From NCBI RefSeq assembly GCF_000012745.1, contig NC_007404.1, positions 2,480,001-2,544,000 on the forward strand: a stretch of 64,000 bases of DNA, in the 5' to 3' direction. Each line of letters starts with the position of its first letter. The stretch's first letter is position 1. Origin of the DNA: Thiobacillus denitrificans ATCC 25259. GTDB lineage: Bacteria; Pseudomonadota; Gammaproteobacteria; Burkholderiales; Thiobacillaceae. Below, in pieces: positions 16,538 through 27,343 of this stretch. The notes beneath the pieces were generated by a model. It saw nothing but the letters and a program-made list of their open reading frames with translations. It ran no database searches and was not told the origin of the DNA. Made by a program: the position numbers and the translations under genes.

Positions 16538-19402
16538 TCAGTCGGTATCGACGGTCTCGCGCAGCGCAAGCGAAGGCGCGTCGACGAGCAGGCGAATCAG
16601 TTCGTCCTCCGGCATGGGTCGTGCGTAGCGGTAGCCCTGTGCGCGCAGGCAGCCGTGCTGCATGAGAAAAGCTTCCTGCTCGGCATGCTCGACGCCCTCG
16701 GCGATGACGCCGAGCCCGAGCTTGGCCGACAGCGCGAGAATCGCCTGGACGATCGCTGCATCGTCGGAATCGACCGCGATGTCGCGAATGAAGCTGCGGT
16801 CGATCTTGAGTTCGCTGATCGGCAGGAGCTTGAGGCGGCTCAGCGAGGAATGACCCGTGCCGAAATCGTCGATCGCGATCTCGACGCCGAATTCGCGCAG
16901 TGCCGTCATCACGGCGACCCCGGTCGCCTCGCTTTCCATGATGCTGCTCTCGGTCAGCTCGAGCACGACGCGTGCGGGCGAGACGCCGGCGCGTGTGAAC
17001 GCGTCCGACAGGCGCGTCGGCAAATCTTTCTGCAGCAACTGCTTGCCCGACAGGTTGACGTGGAGCGCGAAATCCGCAGGCAGCAGTATCTCGGTTTCCC
17101 AGCGTTTCAAGGCCTCGCACGCTTCGCCGACGACCCACTCGCCGATCGGGACGATCAGGCCGGTGTCCTCGGCGAGCGCGATGAAGTGATCGGGCGGGAT
17201 CGCGCCGGCTTCCGGGTCGTTCCAGCGCAGAAGCGCCTCGGCGCCGCAGATGTGTCCGGTGTCGAGGCGGACGAGCGGCTGGTAGTGGACTTGCAGTGTG
17301 CGGTCGTCGAACGCGCGGCGCAGCCGCGACTCGAGCTGGAGGCGACGCATCGCCCGCTCGGTGATGCCGTGTTCGTAGAAATGGAAGGTGTTGCGCCCGC
17401 GTTCCTTGGATTTGTACATTGCCGCATCCGCGTGCCGCAGAAGCGCTTCGGCGTCCCGGCCGTCCTCCGGGTAGAGGCTGATGCCGATGCTCGCCGAGAT
17501 GTGCAGCGGATAGCTTCCGACGTGCAGCATCCTCTCGAGCGCAGTGATGATTTTTTCAGCGACGGCGCCGGCCGCCGCGTTGTCGCGCAGACCGTCGAGC
17601 AGCAGCACGAATTCGTCGCCGCCCAGGCGGGCGAGCGTGTCGCCGTCGCGGGTCAGGCTCCTGAGGCGGCTCGCAGCGGCCTGCAGGACCGCGTCGCCCA
17701 CGGCGTGACCGAGACTGTCGTTGATCGTCTTGAAGCGGTCGAGATCGATGAAGACGACGGCGAGGCGGCCACCCGTGCGGCCGTTGCGGCTGACCGCGGC
17801 GCGCAGCCGGTCGAGCAGCAGCGCGCGGTTCGGCAGGTCGGTCAGGGGATCGTGATAGGCGACATGTTCGAGATGCGCGTCTTTCTCTCGCAGCGCCTGC
17901 TCGGCTTCCCGCCAGTGCGTGACGTCCTGCACCGTCCCGATCATGCGACTCGGCTTGCCCAGCGCGTCGAGCAGAACTTCGCCGGTTTCATGCACCACGC
18001 GCACACTGCCGTCCGGCCGCACGATGCGGTGGTCGAGCGCGTAGGGCGCGCCGGTGTTCAGCGCACGCTGGACCGCGGCGTCGACCGCGGCCCGGTCGGA
18101 CGGATACACGCGCACCAGAAAGGCTTCGTAGCTCGCCTCGAACTGGCCTTGCCGCAGCCCGAACAGCCGGTAGATGCCCTCCGACCAGAACAGGCGATTT
18201 TCGGCGATGTACCAGTCCCAGTTTCCCATCTGGGCGATGCGCTGGGCGCGGTCGAGACTGTCCTTGGTCTCGCCGAGCTGCCGCGAAGCCAGTGCGATCT
18301 GCCGATTCTTCCTGGCGAACAGCAGGAGCAGCAACACCAGGCTGATCAGAAGCAGGACCACGGCGACGAAGAGCGACCCGAGGATAACCGGACGGTTCGC
18401 TTCGTAGAAGGTCGGCGCGGCGTTGATCAGCCTCACGTCGTCCCGCAGCGCGCGCGGAAGCACGAGGCCGGCCTTGCGCAATTCGGCTGCGTCGAGGAGG
18501 TATTCGTTGGGGCTGCGCTCGATCGGTGGCAACGCGCGCATCGCCATCCCGTCGAGGTGACGGATGAGCAGTTCGGCGGCGCTGTGCCCCTGGCTCGGCC
18601 CGCTCGTCACGAAACCGCCGAGCACCCCCGGATAGAGGTACGCGTCCTCCATGCTGAATACGAAGAAGCGCCCCGCGCCGACGATCGCCGCGACGGTCTC
18701 GGGCAGCGTCTGCGTGCCGCCGTCGGCACCCGTGAACGCGCCGAGCGTCGTCAGGAACACGAAACGCTCGCGGCGCGTGCGAAGCCGCGCGACGACGTCG
18801 TCGATGCGACTCGCAGAAATGAAGGTCGCACGGATGTCAGGATAGGCGCGCAACGCCTGTTTGATCTCGTCTTCGATCGCCCGGTAGGTCTCGCTTGCGT
18901 CGCCGACGACGACGATATCGCGGGCCCCGGGATCGAACTCGCGCATCAGCCGCAGGTTGGGGCCGATCGCCTTGTCTTCGAACACGCCGGTGATTTTCAC
19001 GGGGTCGAGCTGCGCGCGGACGTTCGCGTCGTTCACGCCGGAGAAAAAAACCGGCGCCCCGGGGAACACCGAGCCCAGATGCGCGCGCGCGAAGCTCAGC
19101 GCGTTGTCGTCGGTGACGTAAATCGCCGCCGGCTGGTAGCCGCGATACTTCTCGCGCAGGTGATCGGCGACGAGGCTCGCGTATTCGGGCGTGTAGGCGG
19201 CGCGCTTGCTGTCGAGATATTCGACACTCAGCGAGTAGGCCCGCGCGCGGTCAGCGTCGAGGGCGGCAACGAACCCGGCGTGCTGGCCGCGCGTCCACGG
19301 GTATTCCTGGCTGTAGGCATGAAGAACGAAGACCGGGGTCGGCGCGGCCGCCGTCGCCCACGGACCGCACAGACTCAACAGGACCAGCAGGACGAGGCGC
19401 AT
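16538..19402 (-). CDS. Periplasmic-sensor PAS-GGDEF-EAL cyclic-di-GMP protein
   Basis: A 954 aa membrane receptor. Order: signal peptide (1-20), an ABC-type substrate-binding-like periplasmic domain (about 25-330, VFVLHAYSQEYPWTRGQ to the TM), one transmembrane helix (about 345-367), a PAS domain (about 395-500), GGDEF (about 515-680) and EAL (about 690-945). The cyclase motif GGDEF is intact at residues 594-598, and the EAL domain keeps EALLRW (722-727), LTES, IDDFGTGHSS, the lysine in ELKIDRS and IAEGVEH, so both activities are possible. It reads alone on the minus strand. Ligand unknown. Confidence 0.93.
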   Translation of the reverse strand: MRLVLLVLLSLCGPWATAAAPTPVFVLHAYSQEYPWTRGQHAGFVAALDADRARAYSLSVEYLDSKRAAYTPEYASLVADHLREKYRGYQPAAIYVTDDNALSFARAHLGSVFPGAPVFFSGVNDANVRAQLDPVKITGVFEDKAIGPNLRLMREFDPGARDIVVVGDASETYRAIEDEIKQALRAYPDIRATFISASRIDDVVARLRTRRERFVFLTTLGAFTGADGGTQTLPETVAAIVGAGRFFVFSMEDAYLYPGVLGGFVTSGPSQGHSAAELLIRHLDGMAMRALPPIERSPNEYLLDAAELRKAGLVLPRALRDDVRLINAAPTFYEANRPVILGSLFVAVVLLLISLVLLLLLFARKNRQIALASRQLGETKDSLDRAQRIAQMGNWDWYIAENRLFWSEGIYRLFGLRQGQFEASYEAFLVRVYPSDRAAVDAAVQRALNTGAPYALDHRIVRPDGSVRVVHETGEVLLDALGKPSRMIGTVQDVTHWREAEQALREKDAHLEHVAYHDPLTDLPNRALLLDRLRAAVSRNGRTGGRLAVVFIDLDRFKTINDSLGHAVGDAVLQAAASRLRSLTRDGDTLARLGGDEFVLLLDGLRDNAAAGAVAEKIITALERMLHVGSYPLHISASIGISLYPEDGRDAEALLRHADAAMYKSKERGRNTFHFYEHGITERAMRRLQLESRLRRAFDDRTLQVHYQPLVRLDTGHICGAEALLRWNDPEAGAIPPDHFIALAEDTGLIVPIGEWVVGEACEALKRWETEILLPADFALHVNLSGKQLLQKDLPTRLSDAFTRAGVSPARVVLELTESSIMESEATGVAVMTALREFGVEIAIDDFGTGHSSLSRLKLLPISELKIDRSFIRDIAVDSDDAAIVQAILALSAKLGLGVIAEGVEHAEQEAFLMQHGCLRAQGYRYARPMPEDELIRLLVDAPSLALRETVDTD

Positions 19403-19470
19403 GGCAGGCTAAGGTTCAAGGTAGAACGATAACGGCAGCCTTGCCCTGCACTTGAGACCCGCGCCCTCGG

Positions 19471-19929
19471 TCAGGGTGACGCGTCGACCGCCACCTTCAT
19501 CACGACCTTGCGCAGCGGCCCCGAACTCACGAGCGGCGCGTGCGCGTCTTCCGGAAAGAACACGCAGAACATCCCGGCGTGCGCCGCGACCCAGGTGGCC
19601 GGCGCATCGGCGAAGAAACGGATGTCACGGTCTTCATCGTGGTCGCCGAGCGGCTGCCGGCACTGCGACAGCGGCCGCCAGCCCATCTCGTCGACCCCCT
19701 CGAGTATGAGCTGGATATCGATATAGCGACGATGACTTTCGAGTCTGGCAGCCTCGCGCGTCCGGCCTTCCGCCGCCTCGACGATGGCGAAGACGCTGTC
19801 GCCGCGGACCGCATGGATGCCGGGCGCGAGCGTATCCAGATCGAACCGGCGCAGGAAGGCGAAGGCCTCGGAAAACAGCGGGTGCAGGGCCAGGTAGCGC
19901 TCGGCGTGCGCAAGCGGGGCGAGGATCAC
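19471..19929 (-). CDS. YhcH/YjgK/YiaL family protein
   Basis: A 152 aa cupin-like protein of the DUF386 family. Signatures are LESHRRYIDIQLILEG near residue 66 and the metal-binding stretch FFPEDAHAPL near residue 125. Family members occur in sialic-acid and sugar pathways and as TabA, but no such genes lie nearby, so the function is open. It ends the operon started by ettA, with eight bases between them. Confidence 0.85.
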   Translation of the reverse strand: MILAPLAHAERYLALHPLFSEAFAFLRRFDLDTLAPGIHAVRGDSVFAIVEAAEGRTREAARLESHRRYIDIQLILEGVDEMGWRPLSQCRQPLGDHDEDRDIRFFADAPATWVAAHAGMFCVFFPEDAHAPLVSSGPLRKVVMKVAVDASP

Positions 19930-19937
19930 GGGCGTGC

Positions 19938-21602
<1,665 letters not shown>

Positions 21603-21625
21603 GAATGAAGTTCTGCCGAAGAGGG

Positions 21626-21874
21626 TTAGGGGGTTTCGCGCGGGCAGGCGTCGAACGCGCAGTCCCGCGCCGGATTGCGACTGACGAAACTGCCGTCCGC
21701 GCATTGCCTGACGTCGGCCGCGCATACCAGGGTCCGTTCCGGCAAGGGCGGCGGGGGCGGCGCCGGCACCGCGGCGCGCGCACCGCTCGGCGCAGGGGCA
21801 GGGGCAGGCGGGCCATTCGCGGCGCACGCGCCGAGCGCCAGAAACAGCGCTGCGCCGGCGAGCCGCCGGATCAC
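21626..21874 (-). CDS. Small cysteine-rich lipoprotein
   Basis: An 82 aa predicted lipoprotein starting at GTG 21874, whose start overlaps the tlpA-like stop (GTGA). The signal is [13 protein letters not shown] with the lipobox cysteine near residue 18. A Pro/Ala-rich linker leads to a C-terminal [17 protein letters not shown] and CAFDACP motif, a four-cysteine pattern I know from other small exported proteins without assigned function. Coupling to a periplasmic thioredoxin suggests its cysteines could be substrates or partners of that protein; this is inference. Confidence 0.7.
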   Translation of the reverse strand: MIRRLAGAALFLALGACAANGPPAPAPAPSGARAAVPAPPPPPLPERTLVCAADVRQCADGSFVSRNPARDCAFDACPRETP

Positions 21875-22365
21875 GAGAGCTCGCGCTCGAGCAGCGCCTT
21901 GAGCTTGTCGAAGTCGAGTTCGCCGAGCTTCTGTTCGAGGATGTCGCCGTTCTTGCCGATGATGAAGCTCGTCGGCGTGAGCTGCACGTTGCCGAAGGCG
22001 CGCGCGTGTTCGCCGTTGACGTCGAGCGCGACCGGGAAAGGCAGCTGGCGGGTCTGGACGTAGTTCGCGACGTAATTGGGCGGATCGTAGCTCATCGCGA
22101 CGGCGACGATCTCGAAGCCGCGATCCTTGTACGCGTTGTAGGTCTCGACCATCCCGGGCATCTCCTTGATGCAGCCGGGGCACGAAGTCGCCCAGAAGTT
22201 GACGAGCACGACCTTGCCGCGAAGATCGTCGAGCGCGATCTGCCTGCCCTCGAGCGTCGTGAAGGTCGACGCGGGCGCGGTCGGCTTGTCGACGAGTGCG
22301 TAGGCCAGCGCGGCGACGATGGCGAGCGCGGCGACAAGGAAAAGAACGGGTTTTGCGAATTTCAT
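21871..22365 (-). CDS. TlpA-family periplasmic thiol-disulfide oxidoreductase
   Basis: A 164 aa membrane-anchored thioredoxin. One N-terminal helix ([18 protein letters not shown]), then the redox site [13 protein letters not shown] near residue 60 and the cis-proline region LTPTSFIIG near residue 130. TlpA/ResA proteins act outside the cytoplasmic membrane, often in cytochrome c or copper-site assembly. The ATG overlaps the stop of the gamma-carbonic anhydrase gene by four bases, and its own stop overlaps the small lipoprotein gene. Confidence 0.92.
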   Translation of the reverse strand: MKFAKPVLFLVAALAIVAALAYALVDKPTAPASTFTTLEGRQIALDDLRGKVVLVNFWATSCPGCIKEMPGMVETYNAYKDRGFEIVAVAMSYDPPNYVANYVQTRQLPFPVALDVNGEHARAFGNVQLTPTSFIIGKNGDILEQKLGELDFDKLKALLERELS

Positions 22366-22931
22366 GGCGATTCCGGGGACGAAGCGTCTTGGTACGACCG
22401 CGCGAGTGCCACATAGTGCTGCGCGGAATAGCTGAAATAGGCGATTTCCTCATCGGTCAGCGGCCGCACCATCTTGGCCGGGCGGCCGAGGTAGAGATGG
22501 CCGGATTCGAGCACCTTGCCTTCGGGCACCAGCGAACCGGCGCCGAGCAGCACGTGCTTCTGCACGACCGCGCGGTCGAGGATGATCGAGCCCATGCCGA
22601 TCAGGCATTCGTCCTCGATCGTGCAGGCGTGCAGGATCACCGAGTGCCCGACCGTGACCCCGGCGCCGATGACGAGCGGCCCGCCGGCCGGGTTGTCCCG
22701 CGTCTTGTGCGAGACGTGGAGCACGCTGTTGTCCTGGATGTTGGTCGCCTCGCCGATGGCGATCGCATTGACGTCGCCACGGATCACCGCGCCCGGCCAG
22801 ATCGACGCGTCGCGACCGAGGCTGACCTCGCCGATCACGCTCGCGCGCGGATGCACCCAGGCGCCCGTGGCGAGCGTCGGCATGACGCCGTGATGCGGCG
22901 CGAGCGCGGAATCGTAAACCTTGTCGGTCAT
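22362..22931 (-). CDS. Gamma-class carbonic anhydrase family protein
   Basis: A 189 aa left-handed beta-helix protein. Hexapeptide repeats (VIGEVSLGRDASIWPGAVI) are followed by the metal-ligand histidines in NSVLHV and in VGHSVILHAC, all conserved. Family members include YrdA, PaaY and Cam; carbonic anhydrase activity is uncertain for this group. It heads an operon with a TlpA-type protein and a lipoprotein. The promoter probably lies in the AT-rich palindrome it shares with prlC. Confidence 0.9.
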   Translation of the reverse strand: MTDKVYDSALAPHHGVMPTLATGAWVHPRASVIGEVSLGRDASIWPGAVIRGDVNAIAIGEATNIQDNSVLHVSHKTRDNPAGGPLVIGAGVTVGHSVILHACTIEDECLIGMGSIILDRAVVQKHVLLGAGSLVPEGKVLESGHLYLGRPAKMVRPLTDEEIAYFSYSAQHYVALARSYQDASSPESP

Positions 22932-22958
22932 GGGGTTGAAAACGGGGAAGACAGCCGA

Positions 22959-22968
22959 AATTATAATT
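22959..22968. promoter_or_regulatory. Symmetrical divergent -10 element
   Basis: The perfect palindrome AATTATAATT reads TATAAT on both strands. It lies about 28 bases before the gamma-carbonic anhydrase start (minus) and about 30 bases before the prlC start (plus). A TTGAAA on the plus strand (22936-22941) is spaced 20 bases from the -10, which is longer than ideal. Shared -10 is inferred from sequence only. Confidence 0.5.
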
Positions 22969-22997
22969 CCCCTAACTCCCCACTAATGGTCGTCGCC

Positions 22998-25091
22998 ATG
23001 AATACCCCCAAGGGCTCCAACCCCCTGCTCGACTTCTCCGGCCTGCCCCGCTTCGCCGAGTTCAAGCCCGAATACGTCACCCCGGCGGTCGACGCGTTGC
23101 TGGCGGAGTGCCGCGCCGCGGTCGCCCGCGCCGAGGCCGCCGACACGCCGGCCGAATGGGACGCCTTCGTCGCCCCGCTCGAGGATGCGAACGAGAAGCT
23201 CGGCCGCGCCTGGGGCCAGGCTTCCCACCTGCACTCGGTCATGGATTCGCCCGAGTTGCGCGAGGTCTACAACGCCAATCTGCCGAAGATCACGGTCTAT
23301 TACGCCGAACTCGGGCAGAACGAGGCCTTGTACGCCAAATACAAGGCCCTCGCCGCGAGTCCCGCGTTTGCCGCGCTGTCGCCCGCCCGCAGGAAAGTCG
23401 TCGACAACGAGTTGCGTGGCTTCCGTCTCGGCGGCGCCGAGCTGCCGGCCGACAAGAAGGCGCGCTTCATGCAGGTGCAGGAGGAACTCGCGCAGTTGTC
23501 CACCAAGTTCGAGGAAAACCTGCTCGACGCGACCAACGACTACGCGCTCATCATCGACGAGAAGGGCGAGCTCGCCGGCATTCCCGACGACGTGCTGGAA
23601 GCCGCGCGCGCCGCGGCCGAGGCCGCCGGCACCACCGGCTGGAAGTTCACGCTGCACATGCCGTCCTACCTGCCGGTGATGCAGTACGCCGACAGCCGCG
23701 AACTTCGGCAGATCCTTTACCGCGCCTACGTCACCCGTGCCTCCGAGTTCGGCAAGCCCGAGCTCGACAACACGCCGCTGATCGCGCGCATCCTCAAGCT
23801 GCGCCGAGAGTCCGCCGAGTTGCTGGGTTTCAAGAGCTACGCCGAGGAGTCGCTCGAAGCCAAGATGGCCGAATCGCCGCGCGAGGTGCTGGATTTTCTC
23901 GACGAGCTCGCCGCGCGTGCCCGCCCCTACGCGGAGAAAGACTACACCGAACTCAAGACCTTCGCCCGCGACGAACTGGGCCTGGACGAGGTCGAAGCCT
24001 GGGACACGACCTACGTCTCGGAAAAACTGAGCGTCGCGCGCTACAGCTTCTCGGACCACGAAGTGAAGCAGTATTTCCCCGAGCCGCGCGTGCTCGCAGG
24101 CCTGTTCCGACTGATCGAAACGCTGTACGGCCTGCACATCCGCGAGGACAACGCGCCGGTGTGGCACCCCGACGTGAAGTTCTACACGCTTTACGACCGC
24201 GCCGGCCAGCGCATCGGCCAGTTCTACCTCGACCTCTACGCGCGCGCCTCGAAGCGCGGCGGCGCCTGGATGGACGACGTCATCACCCGCCGTCGCCTGC
24301 CTTCACTCGATGGGCGGGCAGAGGGCATGCAGACGCCGGTGGCCTACCTGAACTGCAATTTTTCTGCGCCGGTGGGCGACACCCCCGACGGGGGCAAGAA
24401 ACCCGCGCTGTTCACCCACGACGAGGTCATCACGCTGTTCCACGAGATGGGCCACGGCCTGCACCATCTGCTGACCCAGATCGAGGAGCTGGGCGTCTCC
24501 GGAATCAACGGCGTCGAATGGGACGCGGTCGAACTGCCGAGCCAGTTCATGGAAAACTTCTGCTGGGAATGGGACGTGCTCAAGCACATGACCGCCCACG
24601 TCGATACCGGCGAGCCGCTGCCGCGCGTGCTGTTCGACAAGATGCTCGCGGCGAAGAACTTCCAGGCCGGCCTGCAGACGCTGCGCCAGATCGAGTTCGC
24701 GAGCTTCGACATGCATCTGCACGACGATTTCGACCCGAACGGCGTACGCACCGCGCAGGATCTGATCGACGACATCCGCAAGAAGGTCGCGGTCATCATC
24801 CCGCCCGCGTACAACCGCTTCCCCAACAACTTCTCGCACATCTTCGCCGGCGGCTACGCGGCCGGCTACTACAGCTACAAGTGGGCCGAAGTCCTGTCGG
24901 CCGACGCCTATGCGCTGTTCGAGGACGAGGCCGAGGGCTACGGCGGCGTGCTGAATCCCGAGGTCGGCCACCGGTTCTGGAGCGAGATCCTGGCGCAGGG
25001 CGGCGCGCGCCCGGCGCTCGAGTCGTTCAAGGCCTTCCGAGGCCGCGAGCCGACGATCGACGCACTGCTGCGGCACAACGGCATGGCGTGA
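22998..25091 (+). CDS. prlC: Oligopeptidase A (M3 metallopeptidase)
   Basis: Cytoplasmic zinc endopeptidase degrading signal peptides and short peptides. 697 aa from the ATG at 22998; an ATG at 22986 is also in frame and would add four residues. The zinc site HEMGHGLHHLL is near nucleotide 24440, followed downstream by the family segment ELPSQFMENFCWE. An open frame continues far upstream but has no resemblance to the family. No overlapping gene follows; 140 bases separate it from the next. Confidence 0.95.
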   Translation: MNTPKGSNPLLDFSGLPRFAEFKPEYVTPAVDALLAECRAAVARAEAADTPAEWDAFVAPLEDANEKLGRAWGQASHLHSVMDSPELREVYNANLPKITVYYAELGQNEALYAKYKALAASPAFAALSPARRKVVDNELRGFRLGGAELPADKKARFMQVQEELAQLSTKFEENLLDATNDYALIIDEKGELAGIPDDVLEAARAAAEAAGTTGWKFTLHMPSYLPVMQYADSRELRQILYRAYVTRASEFGKPELDNTPLIARILKLRRESAELLGFKSYAEESLEAKMAESPREVLDFLDELAARARPYAEKDYTELKTFARDELGLDEVEAWDTTYVSEKLSVARYSFSDHEVKQYFPEPRVLAGLFRLIETLYGLHIREDNAPVWHPDVKFYTLYDRAGQRIGQFYLDLYARASKRGGAWMDDVITRRRLPSLDGRAEGMQTPVAYLNCNFSAPVGDTPDGGKKPALFTHDEVITLFHEMGHGLHHLLTQIEELGVSGINGVEWDAVELPSQFMENFCWEWDVLKHMTAHVDTGEPLPRVLFDKMLAAKNFQAGLQTLRQIEFASFDMHLHDDFDPNGVRTAQDLIDDIRKKVAVIIPPAYNRFPNNFSHIFAGGYAAGYYSYKWAEVLSADAYALFEDEAEGYGGVLNPEVGHRFWSEILAQGGARPALESFKAFRGREPTIDALLRHNGMA

Positions 25092-25231
25092 GCCGTCGTC
25101 GACGTCCCGGGTCGGGCACCGCGCGCCGGCCCCCGTAGATTCATCGTACTCAGGCCCTGAAATGCCTTGCGGGTAAAGCCGCAGCCGCCGGCGCCGTTAC
25201 AACGAGGAATCACGTTATTTCGGAGTACGGC

Positions 25232-25771
25232 ATGAAAGCAGGCATCCTTGCCCTCACGGCAGCTCTGGTCGCGGGGAGCGCGCCGTTGGGCGCCGCCGGC
25301 CTTTACGAATGGAAGGACGCCCAGGGGCGCAAGGTCTACAGCGACCTCGCGCCCCCGATCGACGCCCGCAACGCGCAGCAGAAGCGCTTCACGGGCAGCG
25401 TCGTCGAAGGCGGCGAGTCCTACGCGACGAAGACCGCGCGCGAGAAACACCCGATTACGCTCTACGCCAACGCCTGCGGCATCCCCTGCGACCAAGCGCG
25501 GCAACTGCTCGCCGAACGCGGCGTGCCGTTCAACAGCAAGGACCCGCAGGCGAGTCCCGAAGGCCAGGCCGAACTGCAGAAGCTGACCGGCCGCCTGAGC
25601 GTGCCCGTGCTCGTCGTCGGCACCGAGCGCGTCGACGGTTTCGAATCCGGCCGCTGGCACACCGCGCTCGACCGGGCAGGCTATCCGAGCTCGGCCATCC
25701 CGGGCCGCAAGCTCGCGCCGCCCGCCGCGCCAGCGTCGGAGCCCACGCCAGCACCTGCACCCGGCGAATAG
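25232..25771 (+). CDS. DUF4124 and glutaredoxin-like exported protein
   Basis: A 179 aa protein with a signal peptide ([20 protein letters not shown]), a DUF4124 segment ([19 protein letters not shown]) and a glutaredoxin-like domain beginning [19 protein letters not shown] with the conserved [14 protein letters not shown]. The putative redox pair is C-x3-C, longer than the classic CxxC of glutaredoxins, so activity is not certain. A proline/alanine-rich tail ends the protein. GGAG stands a few bases before the ATG. Confidence 0.85.
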   Translation: MKAGILALTAALVAGSAPLGAAGLYEWKDAQGRKVYSDLAPPIDARNAQQKRFTGSVVEGGESYATKTAREKHPITLYANACGIPCDQARQLLAERGVPFNSKDPQASPEGQAELQKLTGRLSVPVLVVGTERVDGFESGRWHTALDRAGYPSSAIPGRKLAPPAAPASEPTPAPAPGE

Positions 25772-25844
25772 GCACCCCGGGGACAGCCGCTCGCCGTGCC
25801 GCGAGGCGGCGCGCGCTTGGCCACGCTGCGGTAAACTCCGCGCC

Positions 25845-26612
25845 ATGAAAATCGCCGCCTGGAACGTCAACTCGCTCAAAGTCCGCCTGCCGCAACTGCT
25901 GGATTTTCTCGCGACACGCCGGCCCGACGTCGTCTGCCTGCAGGAAACCAAGGTCCCCGACGACGCCTTTCCGTCCGTCGAGCTGTCGGCGGCGGGGTAT
26001 CGCGCGGTCTTTTCCGGGCAGAAAACCTATAACGGCGTCGCGATCCTGAGTCGTTCACAAGCCACGGACGTGAGCGTCGGCATTCCGGGCTTCGGCGACG
26101 AGCAGAAGCGCGTCATCGCGGCGACGGTTGAAGGCACACGCGTCGTCTGCGTCTATTGCCCGAACGGCCAGAGCCCCGATTCCGACAAGTATTTCTACAA
26201 GCTTGCCTGGTTCGATGCGCTCTCGCTGTGGCTCATGGAGGAGCTTGCGCGCCACCCAAGGCTGGCCGTCCTCGGCGACTTCAACATCGCGCCTGAAGAT
26301 CGCGACGTCCACGATCCCAAGGCGTGGGAAGGTTCGGTGCACGTGTCACCGCGCGAGCGCGAGCGCTTCCAGGCGTTGCTGCAGCTCGGTCTCAAGGACA
26401 GCTTCCGCCTGTTCGAACAGCCGGAGAAGAGTTTCTCGTGGTGGGACTACCGGATGATGGGGTTTCGCCGCAACCACGGCCTTCGGATCGACCATATCCT
26501 GCTAACCGACGCGCTCGCCGCGAGCTGCACCTCGAGCACGATCGACCGCGACATGCGCAAACTCGAGCGGCCGTCGGACCACGCGCCGGTGCTGGCGGAG
26601 ATCGGCGTCTAA
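25845..26612 (+). CDS. xth: Exodeoxyribonuclease III
   Basis: A 255 aa AP endonuclease/3'-exonuclease of the Xth family, used in base excision repair. Conserved blocks are [46 protein letters not shown] and the terminal RPSDHAPV with the catalytic histidine. Its stop is within a few bases of the DNA glycosylase gene on the other strand; the two are functionally related repair genes placed tail to tail. Confidence 0.95.
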   Translation: MKIAAWNVNSLKVRLPQLLDFLATRRPDVVCLQETKVPDDAFPSVELSAAGYRAVFSGQKTYNGVAILSRSQATDVSVGIPGFGDEQKRVIAATVEGTRVVCVYCPNGQSPDSDKYFYKLAWFDALSLWLMEELARHPRLAVLGDFNIAPEDRDVHDPKAWEGSVHVSPRERERFQALLQLGLKDSFRLFEQPEKSFSWWDYRMMGFRRNHGLRIDHILLTDALAASCTSSTIDRDMRKLERPSDHAPVLAEIGV

Positions 26613-27235
26613 TACTGCACGACCGCAGGGTCCAGGCTGCGCCATAAATACCAGGTCGCGACCGTCCGCCACGGCGCGTGGCGTTCGCCGTGCGCGCGCA
26701 AGACCTTCGGCGTCGGCCGAACGCCTTCGAGATAATGCAGCGCGACGGCCTTCTGCAGACCGATGTCGTCGACCGGCCAGACGTCGGGGCGCTGCAGATT
26801 GAAGATCAGGAACATCTCCGCGGTCCAGCGGCCGATGCCGCGCACGTCGACGAGCTCGGCGATGACGTCCTCGTCGTCCATGCGCTTCCAGCGCGAAGGC
26901 TCGACGCGGCCGTCGATGAAATGCCCGGCGAGGTCGACGAGATATTCGACCTTGCGTCGCGACAGCCCGCAGGTCGCGAGCGTGTCGCGATCGAGTGCGA
27001 CGAGCCGGGCAGGCGCCACCGCTTCCATCAGCGCAGCGAAACGGGCCCAGATGCTGTCGGCGGCCTTGACCGAGATCTGCTGGCCGACGATTGCGCGCGC
27101 GAGGGTCTGGAACGGGTCGCCGCGGTTGCCGAGCACGCAGTCGGGATAGCGCGCGATGAGCCCGGCCATGACGGGGTCGGCCGCGGTGAGTTCACTGCAG
27201 GCGGCGTGCCAGTAGTCGGGGGGACGGGCGGTCAT
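26609..27235 (-). CDS. DNA-3-methyladenine glycosylase II (AlkA-like, HhH-GPD)
   Basis: A 208 aa helix-hairpin-helix DNA glycosylase. [21 protein letters not shown] begins the glycosylase fold, [18 protein letters not shown] is the hairpin, and the catalytic aspartate is in [12 protein letters not shown]. No N-terminal AlkA domain is present, so it is the short type. The ATG at 27235 begins MTARPPDYW; an upstream in-frame extension would be coded by the heptamer repeat and was rejected. Confidence 0.9.
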   Translation of the reverse strand: MTARPPDYWHAACSELTAADPVMAGLIARYPDCVLGNRGDPFQTLARAIVGQQISVKAADSIWARFAALMEAVAPARLVALDRDTLATCGLSRRKVEYLVDLAGHFIDGRVEPSRWKRMDDEDVIAELVDVRGIGRWTAEMFLIFNLQRPDVWPVDDIGLQKAVALHYLEGVRPTPKVLRAHGERHAPWRTVATWYLWRSLDPAVVQY

Positions 27236-27280
27236 GGCATCGCCGGGATGGAGTTCATTACAAGATGGAACAATCGCGCC

Positions 27281-27343
27281 CCCTGACCCCTGACCCCTGA
27301 CCCCTGACCCCTGACCCCTGACCCCTGACCCCTGACCCCTCAC
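27281..27343. repeat. Tandem heptamer repeat (CCCTGAC)x8 plus partial copy
   Basis: Eight exact head-to-tail copies of CCCTGAC run from 27281 to 27336, and a ninth altered copy (CCCTCAC) contains the rng stop codon. Length 63 bases. The same heptamer, in degenerate form, recurs between purH and purD. Repeats of this kind can vary in copy number by slippage. Confidence 0.95.

Noticed and set aside
16655..19432. Long open frame (925 codons) on the plus strand across the GGDEF-EAL gene
   Set aside because: Antisense shadow of a clear gene in GC-rich DNA; the translation is rich in Arg, Asp, Val and has no recognisable domain.
25092..25231. Small RNA or riboswitch between prlC and the DUF4124 gene
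   Set aside because: The 140-base gap shows no fold or motif that I could recognise.
27281..27343. Heptamer tandem as a possible CRISPR
   Set aside because: Units are 7 bases and directly adjacent with no spacers, so it is a simple tandem repeat.
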